From Azadirachta indica (Eukaryota; Streptophyta; Magnoliopsida; Sapindales; Meliaceae): DNA of 64,000 nucleotides. The notes beneath the pieces are model-generated. The model was given only the letters and a program-made list of their open reading frames with translations. It ran no database searches and was not told the DNA's origin. Where the stretch lies: positions 17,667,609 through 17,731,608 of the forward strand of contig CM040446.1 of assembly GCA_022749755.1 (NCBI GenBank), read 5' to 3'. Shown one piece after another: positions 47,720 through 60,800 of this stretch; within the stretch, counting starts at the first letter, position 1; every line of letters starts with the position of its first letter. Position numbers and translations under genes: made by a program.

Positions 47720-50700
47720 GTGAAATTAAAATCAATCAATCGTCAGTTTCAGTTTGTTCCGATAAAAGAAAAAGATTGTGTTGCGTTGTCTTGGGTTGGG
47801 CTGGATTTGGGGTTGTATGTATGAACGACGATGATTATTCTTGCTTGACTTTTAAGGAAGTTATGATGCAAAAAAAAAATGTTAAAGTTCGGAAAGGGGT
47901 TAGATTAGATTAGATAGAAAAGACTTCTTCACAGAATTTTAGACACTCTGATTTGGCTTTGGCTCTGGCTTAATTTATTTTTCTAAATGTATTAATAATG
48001 CAAACATTTGTCACGAAGATATAGGATAGATGGATTGGAGAGTGAGTAAGAGATATTATGCAATTGGAAATATTTTACTTCGTCATATTTGTATTTGTAT
48101 TTGTATTTGTATTTGTATTTGTATTTGTATTTGTACGATGGATTGAATATTTTGGTTGAGAGAAAAAGTAGGAGGCGATGGAAGAATTTCGGAAAACTGA
48201 TTAGTGTATGTGTTCTGTTCTGTTCTCTAACTCAGTCAAGTCAGTGATGCCGCGTGTCAAATACAAATGGAAGATTCCTTTCCACAACCTCCATTTCTAG
48301 AGACTGAGATTTGTTTAATAAAATTATATTAAACTAATATACGCCTAATCAAATTTCCGCTTCATTTCTACTTTTCGTTAAAAATTGAAGTTATAAAAAA
48401 AAAAAAAAAAGTTGATAATATCGTTAACTTCTAGTAATACTCATTATTTTTTAAAATCATAAGACAATGACTTAATTAATACTCGATAAAATTTCAAGTT
48501 CAATATATAAAAGTATTGTATCAACTAAATAGAATATAGCTGTCCAATTTAAATATTTAAAAATAAATAAATAAATAAATAACTTTTCTGGTGGTAAAAA
48601 CGCGTGCATGGAAGAATGAGTAAAGATGTGATGTGATGCACTTGAAAAGTTTGAGCCCAACGCGCCAACTGGCAAATTGAAATTCCTACCGAAGCCAACG
48701 ACTATTGAATTTGTCTTTAGTTTCTCTATTTCCACTCATTGTTTTGCTAATTCCACTCCCATACCATACCATAAAGTTAGCCGTTACGCTTAGGAAAGAT
48801 AAATCTGTAGTCGTTAATTAATTGGGCAAGCCAACTTTGTGCTCCTCTGTTTTGTTTCGGAAGCTAATACTTAGTTAGGTTGGGTTATGTTAGGACCGCT
48901 TTTGCGTTGTTTTTTTTTTTTATTATTATTATTTTTTTAAAAAATATTACATATTATATTTATAATGTATTAATAATAGTAGATTAAAAATTTACTGGAT
49001 AAATTTTATTATATATATTTTAAAAAATTTCTCACACAGTTGATGAGATAATTGTGCGCTCATCAACTGTATAAAATTATGTTGTAATGTATTGTACTCA
49101 TATGCAATGAGAGAGCTCATAGTTTTTATAAAGTATAGGACTTAAAACTATTATTCTCTTATTGAAGGTCAGCCATCATTTTGCCACTTAAATTGTTGTC
49201 TTAAATTTAAATGAGTTGCTAAAATTAAAATTTGTTCAAAGATGAGGCCACATTACCCTAGCATCCAAAGTTTCAAAAGTATTAAAATATTGAAAAGTAC
49301 AACAAAGCTTAATTTTAATTAATGTAAACAAACATAATGAACGAGAGTAATATCCATAAATATCTTCCATTTGCCGTGTAATCATCTCCCTGCCTGGGGT
49401 TCACAGATTCGTCGTTTTCCTTTACTTTTCCAAAATATTATTATTTTCAATGACAGTTAAGATGAGCTAAGTAACAAGTTAGTTAATTAATTTCGTGCGA
49501 GACTGGATTACACACTAAACTTTATTTAGAACATTAAATAGGCCAGGCCTTTATTTAAATCCTATTTAAAAAATCTAGAATATTAAGTTGTTAGGTTAGA
49601 ATGACTTTAGAATGTATTTAATATTAAATTTATAATTTATAAAAGATTCCGATAATTATTATATTATCAGGTAATAATAATAAGCACAAAACCAAAACCA
49701 AAAAAGAACAAAAGGGCCTGCCAATGCAACTGTGCAAGTGAAAGATTAGAATGGCATGGGTGATGGGGCAACTTCCCATTTGGCAGTTGTTATTAAACTT
49801 CTTAATAATTAATAATAAATATAATATAATATAATATATATATGATATAAAATCCAATATAAATTTATGCAATTTCGTGGGGATGAGAAGTCGTGTTTTT
49901 TTGTGTGTGCGGGGGGTTGAGACCGTTGAGTTGAGAATTGAGAATTGAGAAAGAGAAGGTAAGCGTTGATGACGCGTCGTCGTATTCATTTATTAGTATA
50001 GCGGTTGTTTTGTTAGTTAGGACATTCATAGAAAGCTTAGGCTTGTGTGTACGAGTATAGAAATCAATTCAACATTTATGCAATTTGTATTTGTATTGGA
50101 GTTATCGAAAAGTGTCAAATGTAACCAAAAAAATAGCATTCATTAACACAACACCTCTTGTAAGATTAAAATGAAATAATGACAAACGCTAAGTTAGCAA
50201 GTCTGCAACTTGGAAGGTGAACCGTCTTGAATATTGATTGAATAGCTAGCTTCACACCAAAACACGCCTCCAATTTTAATACATGATATCATACTGTGGG
50301 AGGTGAGCTATTATCATCAAACGACACTTACTTATATGAAATATCTTCAATTTCATCCTCTATTCTTCTTAAAGATAATGTAATACCAGAGCTTTCAATA
50401 TCTTTTATTGAATAATTGTGTATGTACATAATTAATTAACTAATCAGCAATAACGTGAAGTCAAACAATGGTATTATTATTTAGTGTACAAAACTTGTAT
50501 AATGTATCACGATGAGTTTTTTTTTTTTTTTTTTTTCTTTTAGAAAAGAAAGAACAGTTCTCTAAGGAGTTATCAATCAGTAGAGGGTGACGTTGTAGTG
50601 TCACATCTATCTTAATTTAATTCACTAAAATATAATCTTGACCCACTTTCTATTTCGCAGATATCATGTACTGCTTTAGGCGCCCTACAGCTCGAACCAC

Positions 50701-50750
50701 ATAACAGAAAACTGTATTTCAAATTTAGACCCTGAACCGAACCCTCGAGG
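47720..50750. other. Intergenic region between DUF810 and PPR-DYW genes
   Basis: About 3 kb between divergent genes, holding both promoters. The DUF810 side has a (TTTGTA)n tract about 370 bp from the start codon. The rest is AT-rich with poly-A/T runs (48388-48410, 50518-50537). Open frames here lack any family resemblance and are judged random. Confidence 0.55.
48087..48134. repeat. (TTTGTA)n hexanucleotide repeat
   Basis: About eight perfect tandem units of tttgta, within 400 bp upstream of the DUF810 gene start. Likely length-polymorphic. Confidence 0.95.
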
Positions 50751-52844
50751 ATGAAAGCCAAGCACAGGCTTCGCCAGACCATAGACTCCGTCTACTCTCG
50801 TAGCCATGCTATCACTGAAGAAGCATACACTCGCCTTGTGCTAGAATGTGCTCGAGCCAACGACGTTGAGCAAGCTAAGAGATTGCAAACCCACATGGAC
50901 CTTCACTCCTATCAACCCAGCAACACGTTCCCTCATAATCGTCTCCTTCATTTGTATTCGAAATCGGGGAAATTGTCCTATGCGCGTGACCTGTTCGATA
51001 AAATGCCCCGCAGAGATATTTTTTCATGGAACGCTATACTTTCTGCACATGCAAGATCCGGGTCTGTTGAGGATTTAAAGGCAATGTTTAATCAAATGCC
51101 TTTTCGTGATTCTGTTTCGTATAATACAGTGATTGCAGGTTTTGCGAGTAAAGGTTTTTCACACGAGGCATTGGAAGTTTTCTCGAGAATGCAGAAGGAT
51201 GGAATTGTGCCCACGGATTATACGTACGTGAGTGCTTTGAATGCTTCTTCCCATTTATTGGATTTGAGACGCGGGAAGCAGATTCATGGGAAGATTGTTG
51301 TTGGTAATTTGAGGGGTAATGTTTTTGTTTGGAATGCTTTGACTGATATGTATGCAAAGGGTGGAGAGGTTGATAAAGCAAGGTGGTTGTTCGATCAAAT
51401 GAGTGAAAAGAACGTAGTTTCGTGGAATCTGATGATTTCCGGATATCTGAAAAATGGACAGCCTGAGAAATGCATTGATTTGTTTCATGAAATGCAGGTG
51501 TTAGGCTTTAAGCCTGATGAGGTTACGACTTCAAACGTTCTTGGTGCTTACTTTCAAAATGCACATACAGATGAAGCAGGTGGCTTGTTTCGTTTGATTA
51601 AAGAGAAAGATAAGGTTTGTTGGACTACGATGATTGTCGGTTACTCTCAGCATGGGAAGGAAGAAGATGCTTTGATGTTTTTTGCTGAGATGCTGTCGGA
51701 AGATATAAGGCCTGACAATTTTACTATCTCAAGTGTGGTTAGTTGTTGTGCCAAACTTGCATTTCTCTGTCATGGTCAGGTTGTTCACGGAAAAGGAGTT
51801 CTTCTAGGAGTTGATGATGATTTACTAGTTTCTAGTGCCCTTGTTGATATGTATTGTAAATGTGGAGCTACTACTGATGCTTGGAATGTATTCACCATGA
51901 TGCCAACCAGGAATGTGGTTTGTTGGAACACCATGATCAATGGTTATGCACAAAATGGACAGGATTTAGAGGCCTTGGCACTGTACGAAAAAATGTTGCA
52001 AGAGAACTTAAAACCAGATAGTTTTACCTTTGTGTCTGTTCTATCCGCTTGTGTCCATGCTGGTTTGTTGGAACGGGGACAAACCTATTTTAATTCAATA
52101 AGTGAAGTGCATGGCCTAGCACCATCACTGGATCATTATGCCTGTATGATTAATCTCCTTGGTCGTTCAGGTAACATTGATAAAGCAGTGGATCTAATTA
52201 AAAGAATGCCCCATGAACCAAATTCCATGATTTGGTCCACCCTTTTATCTGTTTGTGCAATGAAATGTGACATCAAGCATGGAGAGATGGCTGCAAGGTG
52301 TCTCTTTGAATTAGAACCTCTAAATGCTGGTCCTTACATCATGCTTTCCAACATGTATGCTGCCTGTGGGAGATGGGACGATGTAGCATCTATTAGGTCT
52401 GTCATGAAAAGCAAGAATGTGAAGAAATTTGCTGCTTACAGCTGGATTGAAATAGATAACAAGGTCCACAAGTTCGTATCAGAGGATCGAACTCATCCAG
52501 AAACAAAACTAATATATGAAGAACTAAGCAGACTGATCAAGAAGCTGCAGGAAGCTGGCTTCACTCCTAACACTAAATTGGTTCTACATGATGTGCGGGA
52601 GGAAGAAAAAAAATTTGAATCTATTTGTTACCATAGCGAGAAACTTGCCCTTGCATTTGGTTTGACCAAAAAACCTCATGGAGGGATACCTATACGGATT
52701 ATGAAGAACATTCGTGTTTGTGGCGACTGCCATGCTTTTATGAAGTTTGTGTCTAAAATTATCGATCGCCATATTGTCTTGAGGGATTCTAACAGATTCC
52801 ATCATTTTGTAGGAGGGAACTGCTCCTGCAAGGATTACTGGTAG
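50751..52844 (+). CDS. PPR protein of the PLS-E-DYW class (RNA editing factor)
   Basis: Intronless 697-codon gene; such proteins bind a specific organelle transcript and the DYW domain deaminates C to U. The N-terminus (MKAKHRLRQTIDSVYSRSHA) is basic and poor in acidic residues, fitting organelle import. PLS repeats run from about residue 30 to 500, e.g. NRLLHLYSKSGKLSYA, NALTDMYAKGGEVDKA, VVSWNLMISGYLKNGQPEK, SALVDMYCKCGATTDA and VLSACVHAGLLERG. The E region has WSTLLSVCAMKCDIKHGE and LEPLNAGPYIMLSNMYAA. The DYW domain starts near 565 with a PG-box-like GFTPNTKLVLHDV. It carries the catalytic zinc set HSE (His 628, Glu 630) and CGDCH (Cys 657, Cys 660), the second site HH...CSC (684-693), and ends exactly with DYW. 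All active-site residues are present, so an active deaminase is expected. The target transcript is unknown. Confidence 0.93.
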   Translation: MKAKHRLRQTIDSVYSRSHAITEEAYTRLVLECARANDVEQAKRLQTHMDLHSYQPSNTFPHNRLLHLYSKSGKLSYARDLFDKMPRRDIFSWNAILSAHARSGSVEDLKAMFNQMPFRDSVSYNTVIAGFASKGFSHEALEVFSRMQKDGIVPTDYTYVSALNASSHLLDLRRGKQIHGKIVVGNLRGNVFVWNALTDMYAKGGEVDKARWLFDQMSEKNVVSWNLMISGYLKNGQPEKCIDLFHEMQVLGFKPDEVTTSNVLGAYFQNAHTDEAGGLFRLIKEKDKVCWTTMIVGYSQHGKEEDALMFFAEMLSEDIRPDNFTISSVVSCCAKLAFLCHGQVVHGKGVLLGVDDDLLVSSALVDMYCKCGATTDAWNVFTMMPTRNVVCWNTMINGYAQNGQDLEALALYEKMLQENLKPDSFTFVSVLSACVHAGLLERGQTYFNSISEVHGLAPSLDHYACMINLLGRSGNIDKAVDLIKRMPHEPNSMIWSTLLSVCAMKCDIKHGEMAARCLFELEPLNAGPYIMLSNMYAACGRWDDVASIRSVMKSKNVKKFAAYSWIEIDNKVHKFVSEDRTHPETKLIYEELSRLIKKLQEAGFTPNTKLVLHDVREEEKKFESICYHSEKLALAFGLTKKPHGGIPIRIMKNIRVCGDCHAFMKFVSKIIDRHIVLRDSNRFHHFVGGNCSCKDYW

Positions 52845-53475
52845 TGAACAGTCCTGACGAAGGGGTAAACTTTTAGCTTTCATAACGTTTGGAAAGTAAA
52901 CCCTCTTCAGCAAGGGTAATGGAAGAAATAAGCAAGCGATAGTCTTTCAAAAAGTTTTTAAAGAGGGGAAAAGTCGTTAAAATCTTGGAAGACTCTTGAG
53001 AACAAAAATAATCCGAACTGGAAGTATAGATTAAAAAGAAATTGAATGCTTTTGCGAGGACTGGCTGTAATAGAACGCCGAGACCCTGAAGAGGGTTGGA
53101 ATTGTTTTCTGAGTTTGAAAATACAGAATGAGTTTCATGACATGCATACAGTTTTAAGAGAAGATAATGTGAGTGCTACGTAATCTTTTTCCTGGAAAGC
53201 TGACAAGGAAAGGTTAGCAACACTAAAGTCTACTGAAAGCCTCAAGTGATTCCAGGAGCATGGTATAGATATGGTAAAGAAAGCAAATATTTTCTGAAGT
53301 ATTTGTTGATTTTTTATTATTTAAGTTTTCTATAAGGCCGGCCGTTACACTGACATTCTGCATTATTTTTTCAAGATATAGCTTTTTTGTTCACCCTGGC
53401 ACCAAGGTAAGAGAAAGTGGGTTGCTTGGTGGGAGTTTGATAGGAAAGAATTATCTTTTGCAGCATAAACATTAT

Positions 53476-53897
53476 GGGTGCGTTTTGACAAGATGCATTA
53501 GATTGCGTTGAATGGTAATGAAGTGGATTAGATTGAATTGTAATAGGTTGTACTGAATAAAATTTAATACAATACTATATTTGATGTGAAATTGTATTAG
53601 AATATATTAATTATACAAAATAATTTTTTAATTATTTAATTATAAATTATTATTTTTAATTAATAATTAAATAATTTAAAAAATTATTATTTTTAAAAAT
53701 TATTATTTTAAAAGAGTAAATAAAAATAATATAATATAGACTTGACCAAAAGGGAGGGATGGGTAAAATTTAAGGGGATTGAACTGCATTATTTATAGTT
53801 TTTTTTATAATTCAGTTCCTATACCAAACATTGGATTAAAAAAAATTGTTCTGAACAGTAAAATAGTGCAATACAAACTCGCCTACCTAACATGCCC
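53476..53897. mobile_element. Degenerate hAT-type MITE
   Basis: It begins gggtgcgttttgacaag, and the reverse complement of its end begins gggcatgttaggtaggc, agreeing at GGG...GTT with several mismatches. The sub-terminal text (attagattgaattgtaat; gtattgcactatt) resembles a common plant MITE type with GGGTGCGTTTGGTA ends. The interior is AT-rich and non-coding. The target duplication is unclear. Confidence 0.45.
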
Positions 53898-54483
53898 TGT
53901 ATTGTATACAAGATCTAAAGTTCCAAAATAAAACATCCTTATCTCCTCAGGCAGTTGATCATTCGTCTCAACTGGATAGTTCGTACTCGATACAATTGCA
54001 GAATATTATTCGGACAATTTGTTTACAAATTTCTTTTCTGATTTTCCTTAATGACACTTGTCAAGATAATCTCCCGATTTAATTGAAGTGTCTTGCTGTG
54101 AATTGTTGTCTATTAGCATATAAATTACTGTTGAAGCTCTCACAAATATCAGTGCATCTCATAAAGACCAATTTATATGAAGCAACAATGCTGCGTAGTC
54201 TGACGGGGGAGATGCAGTGACGGGAGCAATTATTCTACAGCATCAGTTACGGGTTTTCTGGTGTAACACTGGGTATGGATTATTGCAGCGAATATAGCAA
54301 GCAATGTATCAGAATGTGGGCTTTAGGTCATTTTTAAACTCGGTTTTGAAGCCCAATTCACCTCAGGTTACAAGGACGCATTCTTTTTGTTGCAAAGCAT
54401 GAGTACACTTAGAAACACGAAGGTGCACACAGCGTCACCCTTTTTGTCGTTGTGATATCTTCCGGTTTGCATGTACAATTTGG

Positions 54484-54523
54484 ATTTGGGTTTGGGTTTG
54501 GGTTTGGGTTTGGGTTTGGGTTT
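54484..54523. repeat. (TTTGGG)n interstitial repeat
   Basis: About six units of tttggg preceded by a tttgga variant. It differs from the plant telomere unit TTTAGGG and is a simple microsatellite. The antisense frame across it encodes a poly(Pro-Asn) run that is an artefact of the repeat. Confidence 0.95.
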
Positions 54524-57500
54524 ATAGCACTCTTAACCCAGCTTAGAAGTAAACGGTGTTCTTGCACAAGCATGAAGTGGGTTTGTCTTTTATGACAAGA
54601 TGTTGATTGTTTTTGGTTGGGAACGATAATACTAATAGCAGAAGTAGATTCCTCAAGACCAAGTTCTTTTCTGCTGTCGAACAATCAGACAAAGACTGCA
54701 ATGGAATTGTCAATACAATCTTCAACTATCTATCTTTGATCTAGTCAGTGCTCTGCCACTTGCTCTATCTCAAGCTCTCTTATTCATAAATAATGCACCT
54801 AACTTCGTTGTTTTCCGAGTGATGCCAATAATTTTTTCCAAACGCGCTTTCAACTTCAATCCAGCAGGAGTCTAAGCTATCCACCCCTCTAAGCCCGGTT
54901 CCAAAATTATCTTGTTCATTACCACACAAGTTAAATCTGTATCTTCTTTTTCAGTAACGATCACTTGTAAAATTTTGTATTTCGATTAATCTAAATAAAT
55001 GATAATTCGTGTATGAACAAGTGTTATACTAACGTCACTTATTAATAGTCGTTATATTATTTGTGTACCGTTATTATAGTGAAATATAAAGAAATTTACT
55101 TTAAAATGATTCTAATTTGGTATAAAATTATTTAGACCGTGTGAATAAGTCTTCATATTAAATAAAATTTTCAACAACCTCATCATTATTTATTTTCTTG
55201 GTTGTTAATTATGAGTGTAGGAAGAATGCAAAAAAACCTTTATTCTCTGCATCTAGCAATAAAAATACATATCATTACAACCTTTTTGATAATAAAAGAT
55301 TGTCGACAGGCTACACAAATTTATTGATCAGAAAACAACACAATTTCACTTTCTAATATACTCTCCATACTTCAATCTTGACGCACATTTTTTCAACAAA
55401 AGCCAGCCACAGCCACTACCGCACGTGTGGGTTTACAAGATCTTGGTTGTCTGAGACTTTGGCTACGCCGCATATCCAGCGGCCCCTACACTGTTCGTCA
55501 CCGCCCCACTTCTTTGTCTGCAGCTAGCTGTCTCCTCTCCTCATCCTCTCGTTCAGCCTTTTGACCGTGATCATCAGTCAAACAAGATGTTGACAATTTT
55601 GATCAGACGGTTTAAATCCCACGTTTCTGTTTGGTATGATGGTGATGCTATTAAATCACTAGTCGGCAGAATTGTATAGGTTATTATAGGTCTATCTGGG
55701 GGGACCTCAGGCAGCATCCATTTTCGAATCTTAAATGGGTGTGCCGTTGAGTCAATTTATTTGATAGTAATAATATCAGGTTGCATTTTGCTTGGTGTAG
55801 TTTTGTCCAAACTTTCCAAGAAGAAATTTTAATGGGCCCATGGAGCTTTTGGGTAGGTAACATAGCCCATCAAATGGATCGAAACACACATTTTATGGGC
55901 CTCGCCCCTCCTATTTCCAAACTTAATTTAAAACATTAAAAATCATTTTACCTTTAAATCACATAATTTTAATTATGTTAAAATTTTTAAAAAAAAAAAA
56001 AAAAACTATGCTATGTTAAATCAAGGTTGCATCTTAGGCTAAACTCATATTGACATTTTGTGTTTGTAAAATTTTCAAAACTTTGACATATTCTCAATTA
56101 TATATAACGGACATCATATCATTCTTTATTAAAGATCAATATTATATCCCTTTGATGTTCATCATTCATTTCCGATAAAAATTGAAAACGATATAAATGA
56201 ATTGGGTTGGCTGACTAAACGCGCCCCCCAACCCCCCCACCCCCCCCACACAAAAAAAAGTTGAAAACAATGAGCAACTTTTTATTTTTCCACATATTTG
56301 GATATAGTAGACAAATTACAGAGTGTCTGCCACATTCATTGGGTTCGAGATTTCACATAGGTAGGACCAATTGATGTACGTGATGAAGATATATCTTATC
56401 ATCACTAAATTTTATTTAATTTTAAGGAGTTCAATCTAATAAGTAGTGTAGCTCTAGGTCCCAAATTGAGCGAAGTGTAATTACCCTTAATAATTTGAAG
56501 TGACGGGTGGACGTGTTCGTGATTTGAAAGCTGTCAGTCATTCGTTGTCGTTTTGGCTCCAAGAATCTTCCAAGTGTTGCATCGGAAATGGTTACTTTTT
56601 CACCCACCCTTTAACGTATGTCACTTCTATTTCTTCTGTCATGCATGCTGCTTTTAAGTTTTAATACAAGCATATATAATGAAAAATATAAACGTGCATG
56701 CAATGCAATGCAATGCAATGAAAGGAACTACAATAATTGATAGCTAGCTTTATATCAAAATCATTTACATGTTCATGCTGTAAAAGGTTCACCTTTATTA
56801 TTACATACATATACATCCGATTTATTACAAATAAATAAATGAAGTTGTAAAGGTAATTTTAACAACAAGTGTCTTTGTATTTATAAAGTGCTACCTGTTG
56901 AAAAAGCAATCTTCACTATACGAGTAATAGTTGTACTTTTCAAGTAATAATTAATTGAGGCGTAATTAACCAATACTAGCCGATAAAATGAAATATTTCA
57001 AATCGAATTATGAGAATTTTGAATGTAATAGGGTAACATTACAAATGGCATAACATACTCAATATGTAACTATATATTAAAATAAAATTCATTGCGTCAA
57101 AAGAGAATAAAGTAAATAATGATGACAATATCCTAAACAGATGAATTCGCCATAGATATGGATCATTTCATTTATGTAAACTGCATGCCCACGAGCTAAA
57201 CTATTGTTATACATATGCATTTAAATATCTATATTTAATTAATGGCGACTACATTTAAGTTGCGGACCTCTTTTATTTAGAAAAATAAACACTAAATAAC
57301 AAATTAAAAAAAAAAAACAAAGAGGGTAAATAAAGAAGAAAAACTTAATTTAATTTACTAATCTTAGAATTGGAAATTATTAAATTTTAAATACATCAAA
57401 TTTTATTCTTTTAAAATAAAATTTCATATATAATGGGTGTAAATTGGCCATATATGGGGGCATAACATAAGGAACCAAAAAGTCAAAGCAAGTCAAAAGC

Positions 57501-57613
57501 GTAGCTGTTGCTGCTGTCGACGAGACGATGACGACAGCCGCAAATCTTGAAAGTTTAAGGGTCGGGTTCCCATTTTGCTATCCAGCCAGTTCCTTCGGAA
57601 AATGGCTTGTCTT

Positions 57614-57876
57614 GCCTACGTGGCAGAGGCGTTGACGCCTGCACGTGGCGGTGATCCAAGCATGCCGACAGTCGCTGTTAATTGCTCAGTTTCATCACTT
57701 TTTACAACCCTCTTCACCGCCTATCTGCCTCGCTAAGAGCTTAAGACAGTCACACACGCACACGCACGCACGCACGCACGCACGCTCTCCCTCTCTTCCA
57801 ACACGGTTCCCTCGCCGCTGCCGTGGCCTGACCTCGCTGCTTTGGCAATGGAGATCACGTGATGCCCCACGTGACC
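57614..57876. promoter_or_regulatory. Cluster of four ACGT/G-box elements
   Basis: tACGTGgc at 57617-57624, gCACGTGgcg at 57641-57650, the perfect palindrome atCACGTGat at 57854-57863 and cCACGTGac at 57867-57875 lie within 263 bp of unusually GC-rich sequence, together with a CT-rich tract (ctctccctctctt). This looks like a plant core promoter and 5' leader, but no coding sequence follows on either strand. It could be a distant promoter, a non-coding transcript start or a gene relic. Confidence 0.4.
57751..57785. repeat. (CACG)n/(CA)n microsatellite
   Basis: cacacacgcacacgcacg followed by about five cgca units, between the two pairs of G-boxes. It creates a spurious HTHTHARTHAR frame. Confidence 0.95.
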
Positions 57877-60800
57877 CTTCATGCCAAATTTTCGGTCAAC
57901 TTTCGTCAATTATTCTATTTGCATCTTTTCTCAGGCTAATTAATTTTATTATGTGTATTAATTACATTTTGAAATTTGTTCCCAGCAAGACCGACTTAAT
58001 TATGTATTAATACAAATAAATAGGGGATATTGCAATATATCCTAAAAACGAACTTTTAAGGAGAGCAAATATCTTTAGATTTTTAGAGTGTGATAGATAT
58101 TTTCAGTTTTGAAAAAATAAGTAAATAATAAGATACCGTTAGACTTAGGTTCTGATAATTTCAAACACGTTAAAATATTATTTTTAATCCTTAAACTTAA
58201 TTAAAATAACAAAATAATATATTTTTATTATTATTAACAATTCAATCCCATTATCTCTAATATATTAAAGAATAAAAATGTTAAAATTAAAATATTTATT
58301 TTATTATTTTAAAAAAATTTAAAAATAAAAATATTATTTATTTAAATTAAAATATTGACAATAAATTTGGACAAATTTATATGCTAAAATGCTCTTAATC
58401 TTTCTTTTTTTTTTAACTTTCTTAATAATAATTTAGTATATATTGATCATAAAATTTATAAATAAAATATATATAACATTTATTAATATATATTTAAAAA
58501 TTATATTATTTTCATTAACACAATAATAAATTTAATTTATATATTATGATTTATTATTCTTTTTTTAAAAAATAATTATTTAAATTTGTCTTGACTTATT
58601 TAGATGTTCCGAACACTCTCCTAACTTTTGAAAAAATACTATATTCGTTGCCCAAATTAAACATTAATAATAAATTTAAAAAATATAAGCAATTATTTTA
58701 CAAGAAAAAAAGGGGTATATAGTATATATGTTTCTATATTATCTTTCATTATATGTGCTTGACAATTTTTTTAAGAAAATACAATGGAAATAAATAGTTT
58801 TTAAATATATATTAAATAAAAAATAAATATTTTATCTAAAAAATTTATGATCAACACATATTAAATTATTTTTAAAACAGTAAAAAAAATTTAGGAGTAT
58901 TTTAGCATATAAATTTGTGTAATTTCTAATTTTTTTAAACTAAAAAATAAATAAATTTTTTTATAATTAACATTTTAGTCTTTAATAATAATACATAAAA
59001 AAAATAATGGGATTAAATTTTTAATTATGAGAAAATTATATTTTATTTTATCATTTTATTTAAATTTATCTATTAAAATAATAATATGTTAACAAGTTAA
59101 ACTAACGTAAATTAAGTCAAAGGGATAACTTCTTATTTTCTCAAAACTTAAAGTATATATATATTTTTTAATGAGTTATGGGTATATTATAATATTTTAA
59201 TAAATAATTAATTAAAATAATGAAATGAAAATTATCATAAATCAATTTGGTAATTAATTAGTTAGCTAGCTGGATGGAATGCATGCTGAAGATTCGTTCA
59301 ACTTGTTTATATATTAATTCATTTAACATTGTTTAATTAAAAACACTTTGGACTCCCTAACTCTGGGGCAAAGCATATGTGCAAAAGCAACAACTTTTTT
59401 TTCAATCATACAATTGCTTAAATAATGACCCTAAAACATAAAGCAATTAATTGCTACAGATACTTTTTCTTTAAAAAGATTTTTTCTGAAGCGATCGAAT
59501 CGAATTTTGCTATGTACGTCATAAATAATTGTAGCACGTACCACTTAAAAGACGTTTTGTTTCTTTACATGCACATATATATATATATATATATATATGA
59601 AACACGTTTTGTCCATGTGATTAATCTAATTAATTAAAATAAAATTAACATAAACAAAAAAGAGCTGTGATAATACGTTACACGATGCATGCACCGTCAT
59701 AAGCTTTGTTTACGTGTCCAAAATTCGTGCATATATTTCTTCTTGTTTGGGGTGGGGTCGGGTGCGGTGGGAGGGGGCTGGCCAAATTCCTGTAAGAAAT
59801 GATTAAACGAAAACACGTTGAAAAACATATCTTTTTCTACCTTTCAAACTTTGAATCATTGGCGAATTTTTAAAAGATTCTTAGAACCTCTTAGAGTACT
59901 CTATTTCTTTCACTGTTTGTCTCTTCTTTTAAAGTTGACTGTTTAATTGAACATGGTGGAAGCTCCCATTGGTGCTTTTCTACCGACTCATTCTGTCAAA
60001 AGTAGATTTACCAATTTCACTAATATTAACTGCTTTCATCAATTTACTAGACAGCTGTAACGCTCTTATTCTTATATATAGCAATGGGTTGAACTGACTT
60101 GTACAAGTTGACGCTGATCATACAGATCACTTACATTACTAGTCATCACAAATGACAAATTATTAATTAGTTATATATAATATTATATTGATTACTGTAA
60201 TTTATGGGGGGGCAAGTAATGATGAATGAGTAGTCCCATATAAAAAGGAAGATTTGTGATTTGATTAATACGTGTTTTAAAGATAAATGTAATGATTACA
60301 GCCTAATAATTATATCAAAATTGCAAAACGACAATAGTTTTCTCTTTGTCCCCTTGCATAGGTCAAAGGTTAAAGGTATTTTCCTTTTTTGGTTGATTGT
60401 ACACTCGAGCCCAAACAAATTAACATTGTTTTCAATCATTTACGAACCCCTTAATCGGCAAATTAACCTTTTAATATATATATATATATAAACAACTTTA
60501 TATTTTTATATCTATATTTACACTTATTTTTAAATTATTAAATTTATATATTTTTAATTATTGAGATTAAATTTAGTATGTGTATTAATTATATATATTA
60601 AATTTAATTTTAATCGTTAAAAATATATAATTTAAATATTTAAAATAAATATAAATATGTGTGTAAAAATATGATATTACTAGTCTATTATATATATATA
60701 TATATATATAAACTTAATCTAACTTAATTTTTGCCACCAAAATTTTAATGTGATGGCATAAACTACAGCCTCTCAAGGAATATCATATTTGACATGCGCT

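Larger units (their letters stand above)
52845..57599. other. Intergenic region, no gene recognised
   Basis: About 4.75 kb after the PPR-DYW gene. I see a MITE-like block, a (TTTGGG)n tract, poly-C/A sequence at 56222-56260, a small (CAATG)n repeat near 56698-56720 and a GC-richer stretch at 55420-55600 with several TTGAC (W-box-like) cores near 55561-55590. No frame has recognisable protein homology. Confidence 0.5.

Noticed and set aside
49630..49989. Minus-strand 119-codon frame between the DUF810 and PPR-DYW genes
   Set aside because: AT-driven composition (Ile/Tyr/Leu runs) with no recognisable domain; probably random.
54484..54523. (TTTGGG)n as an interstitial telomere
   Set aside because: The plant telomere unit is TTTAGGG; no TTTAGGG units occur here, so it is a simple microsatellite.
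57645..58010. 121-codon plus-strand frame with HTHTHARTHAR run
   Set aside because: It is generated by the CACG microsatellite and continues into AT-rich random sequence; no homology is seen.
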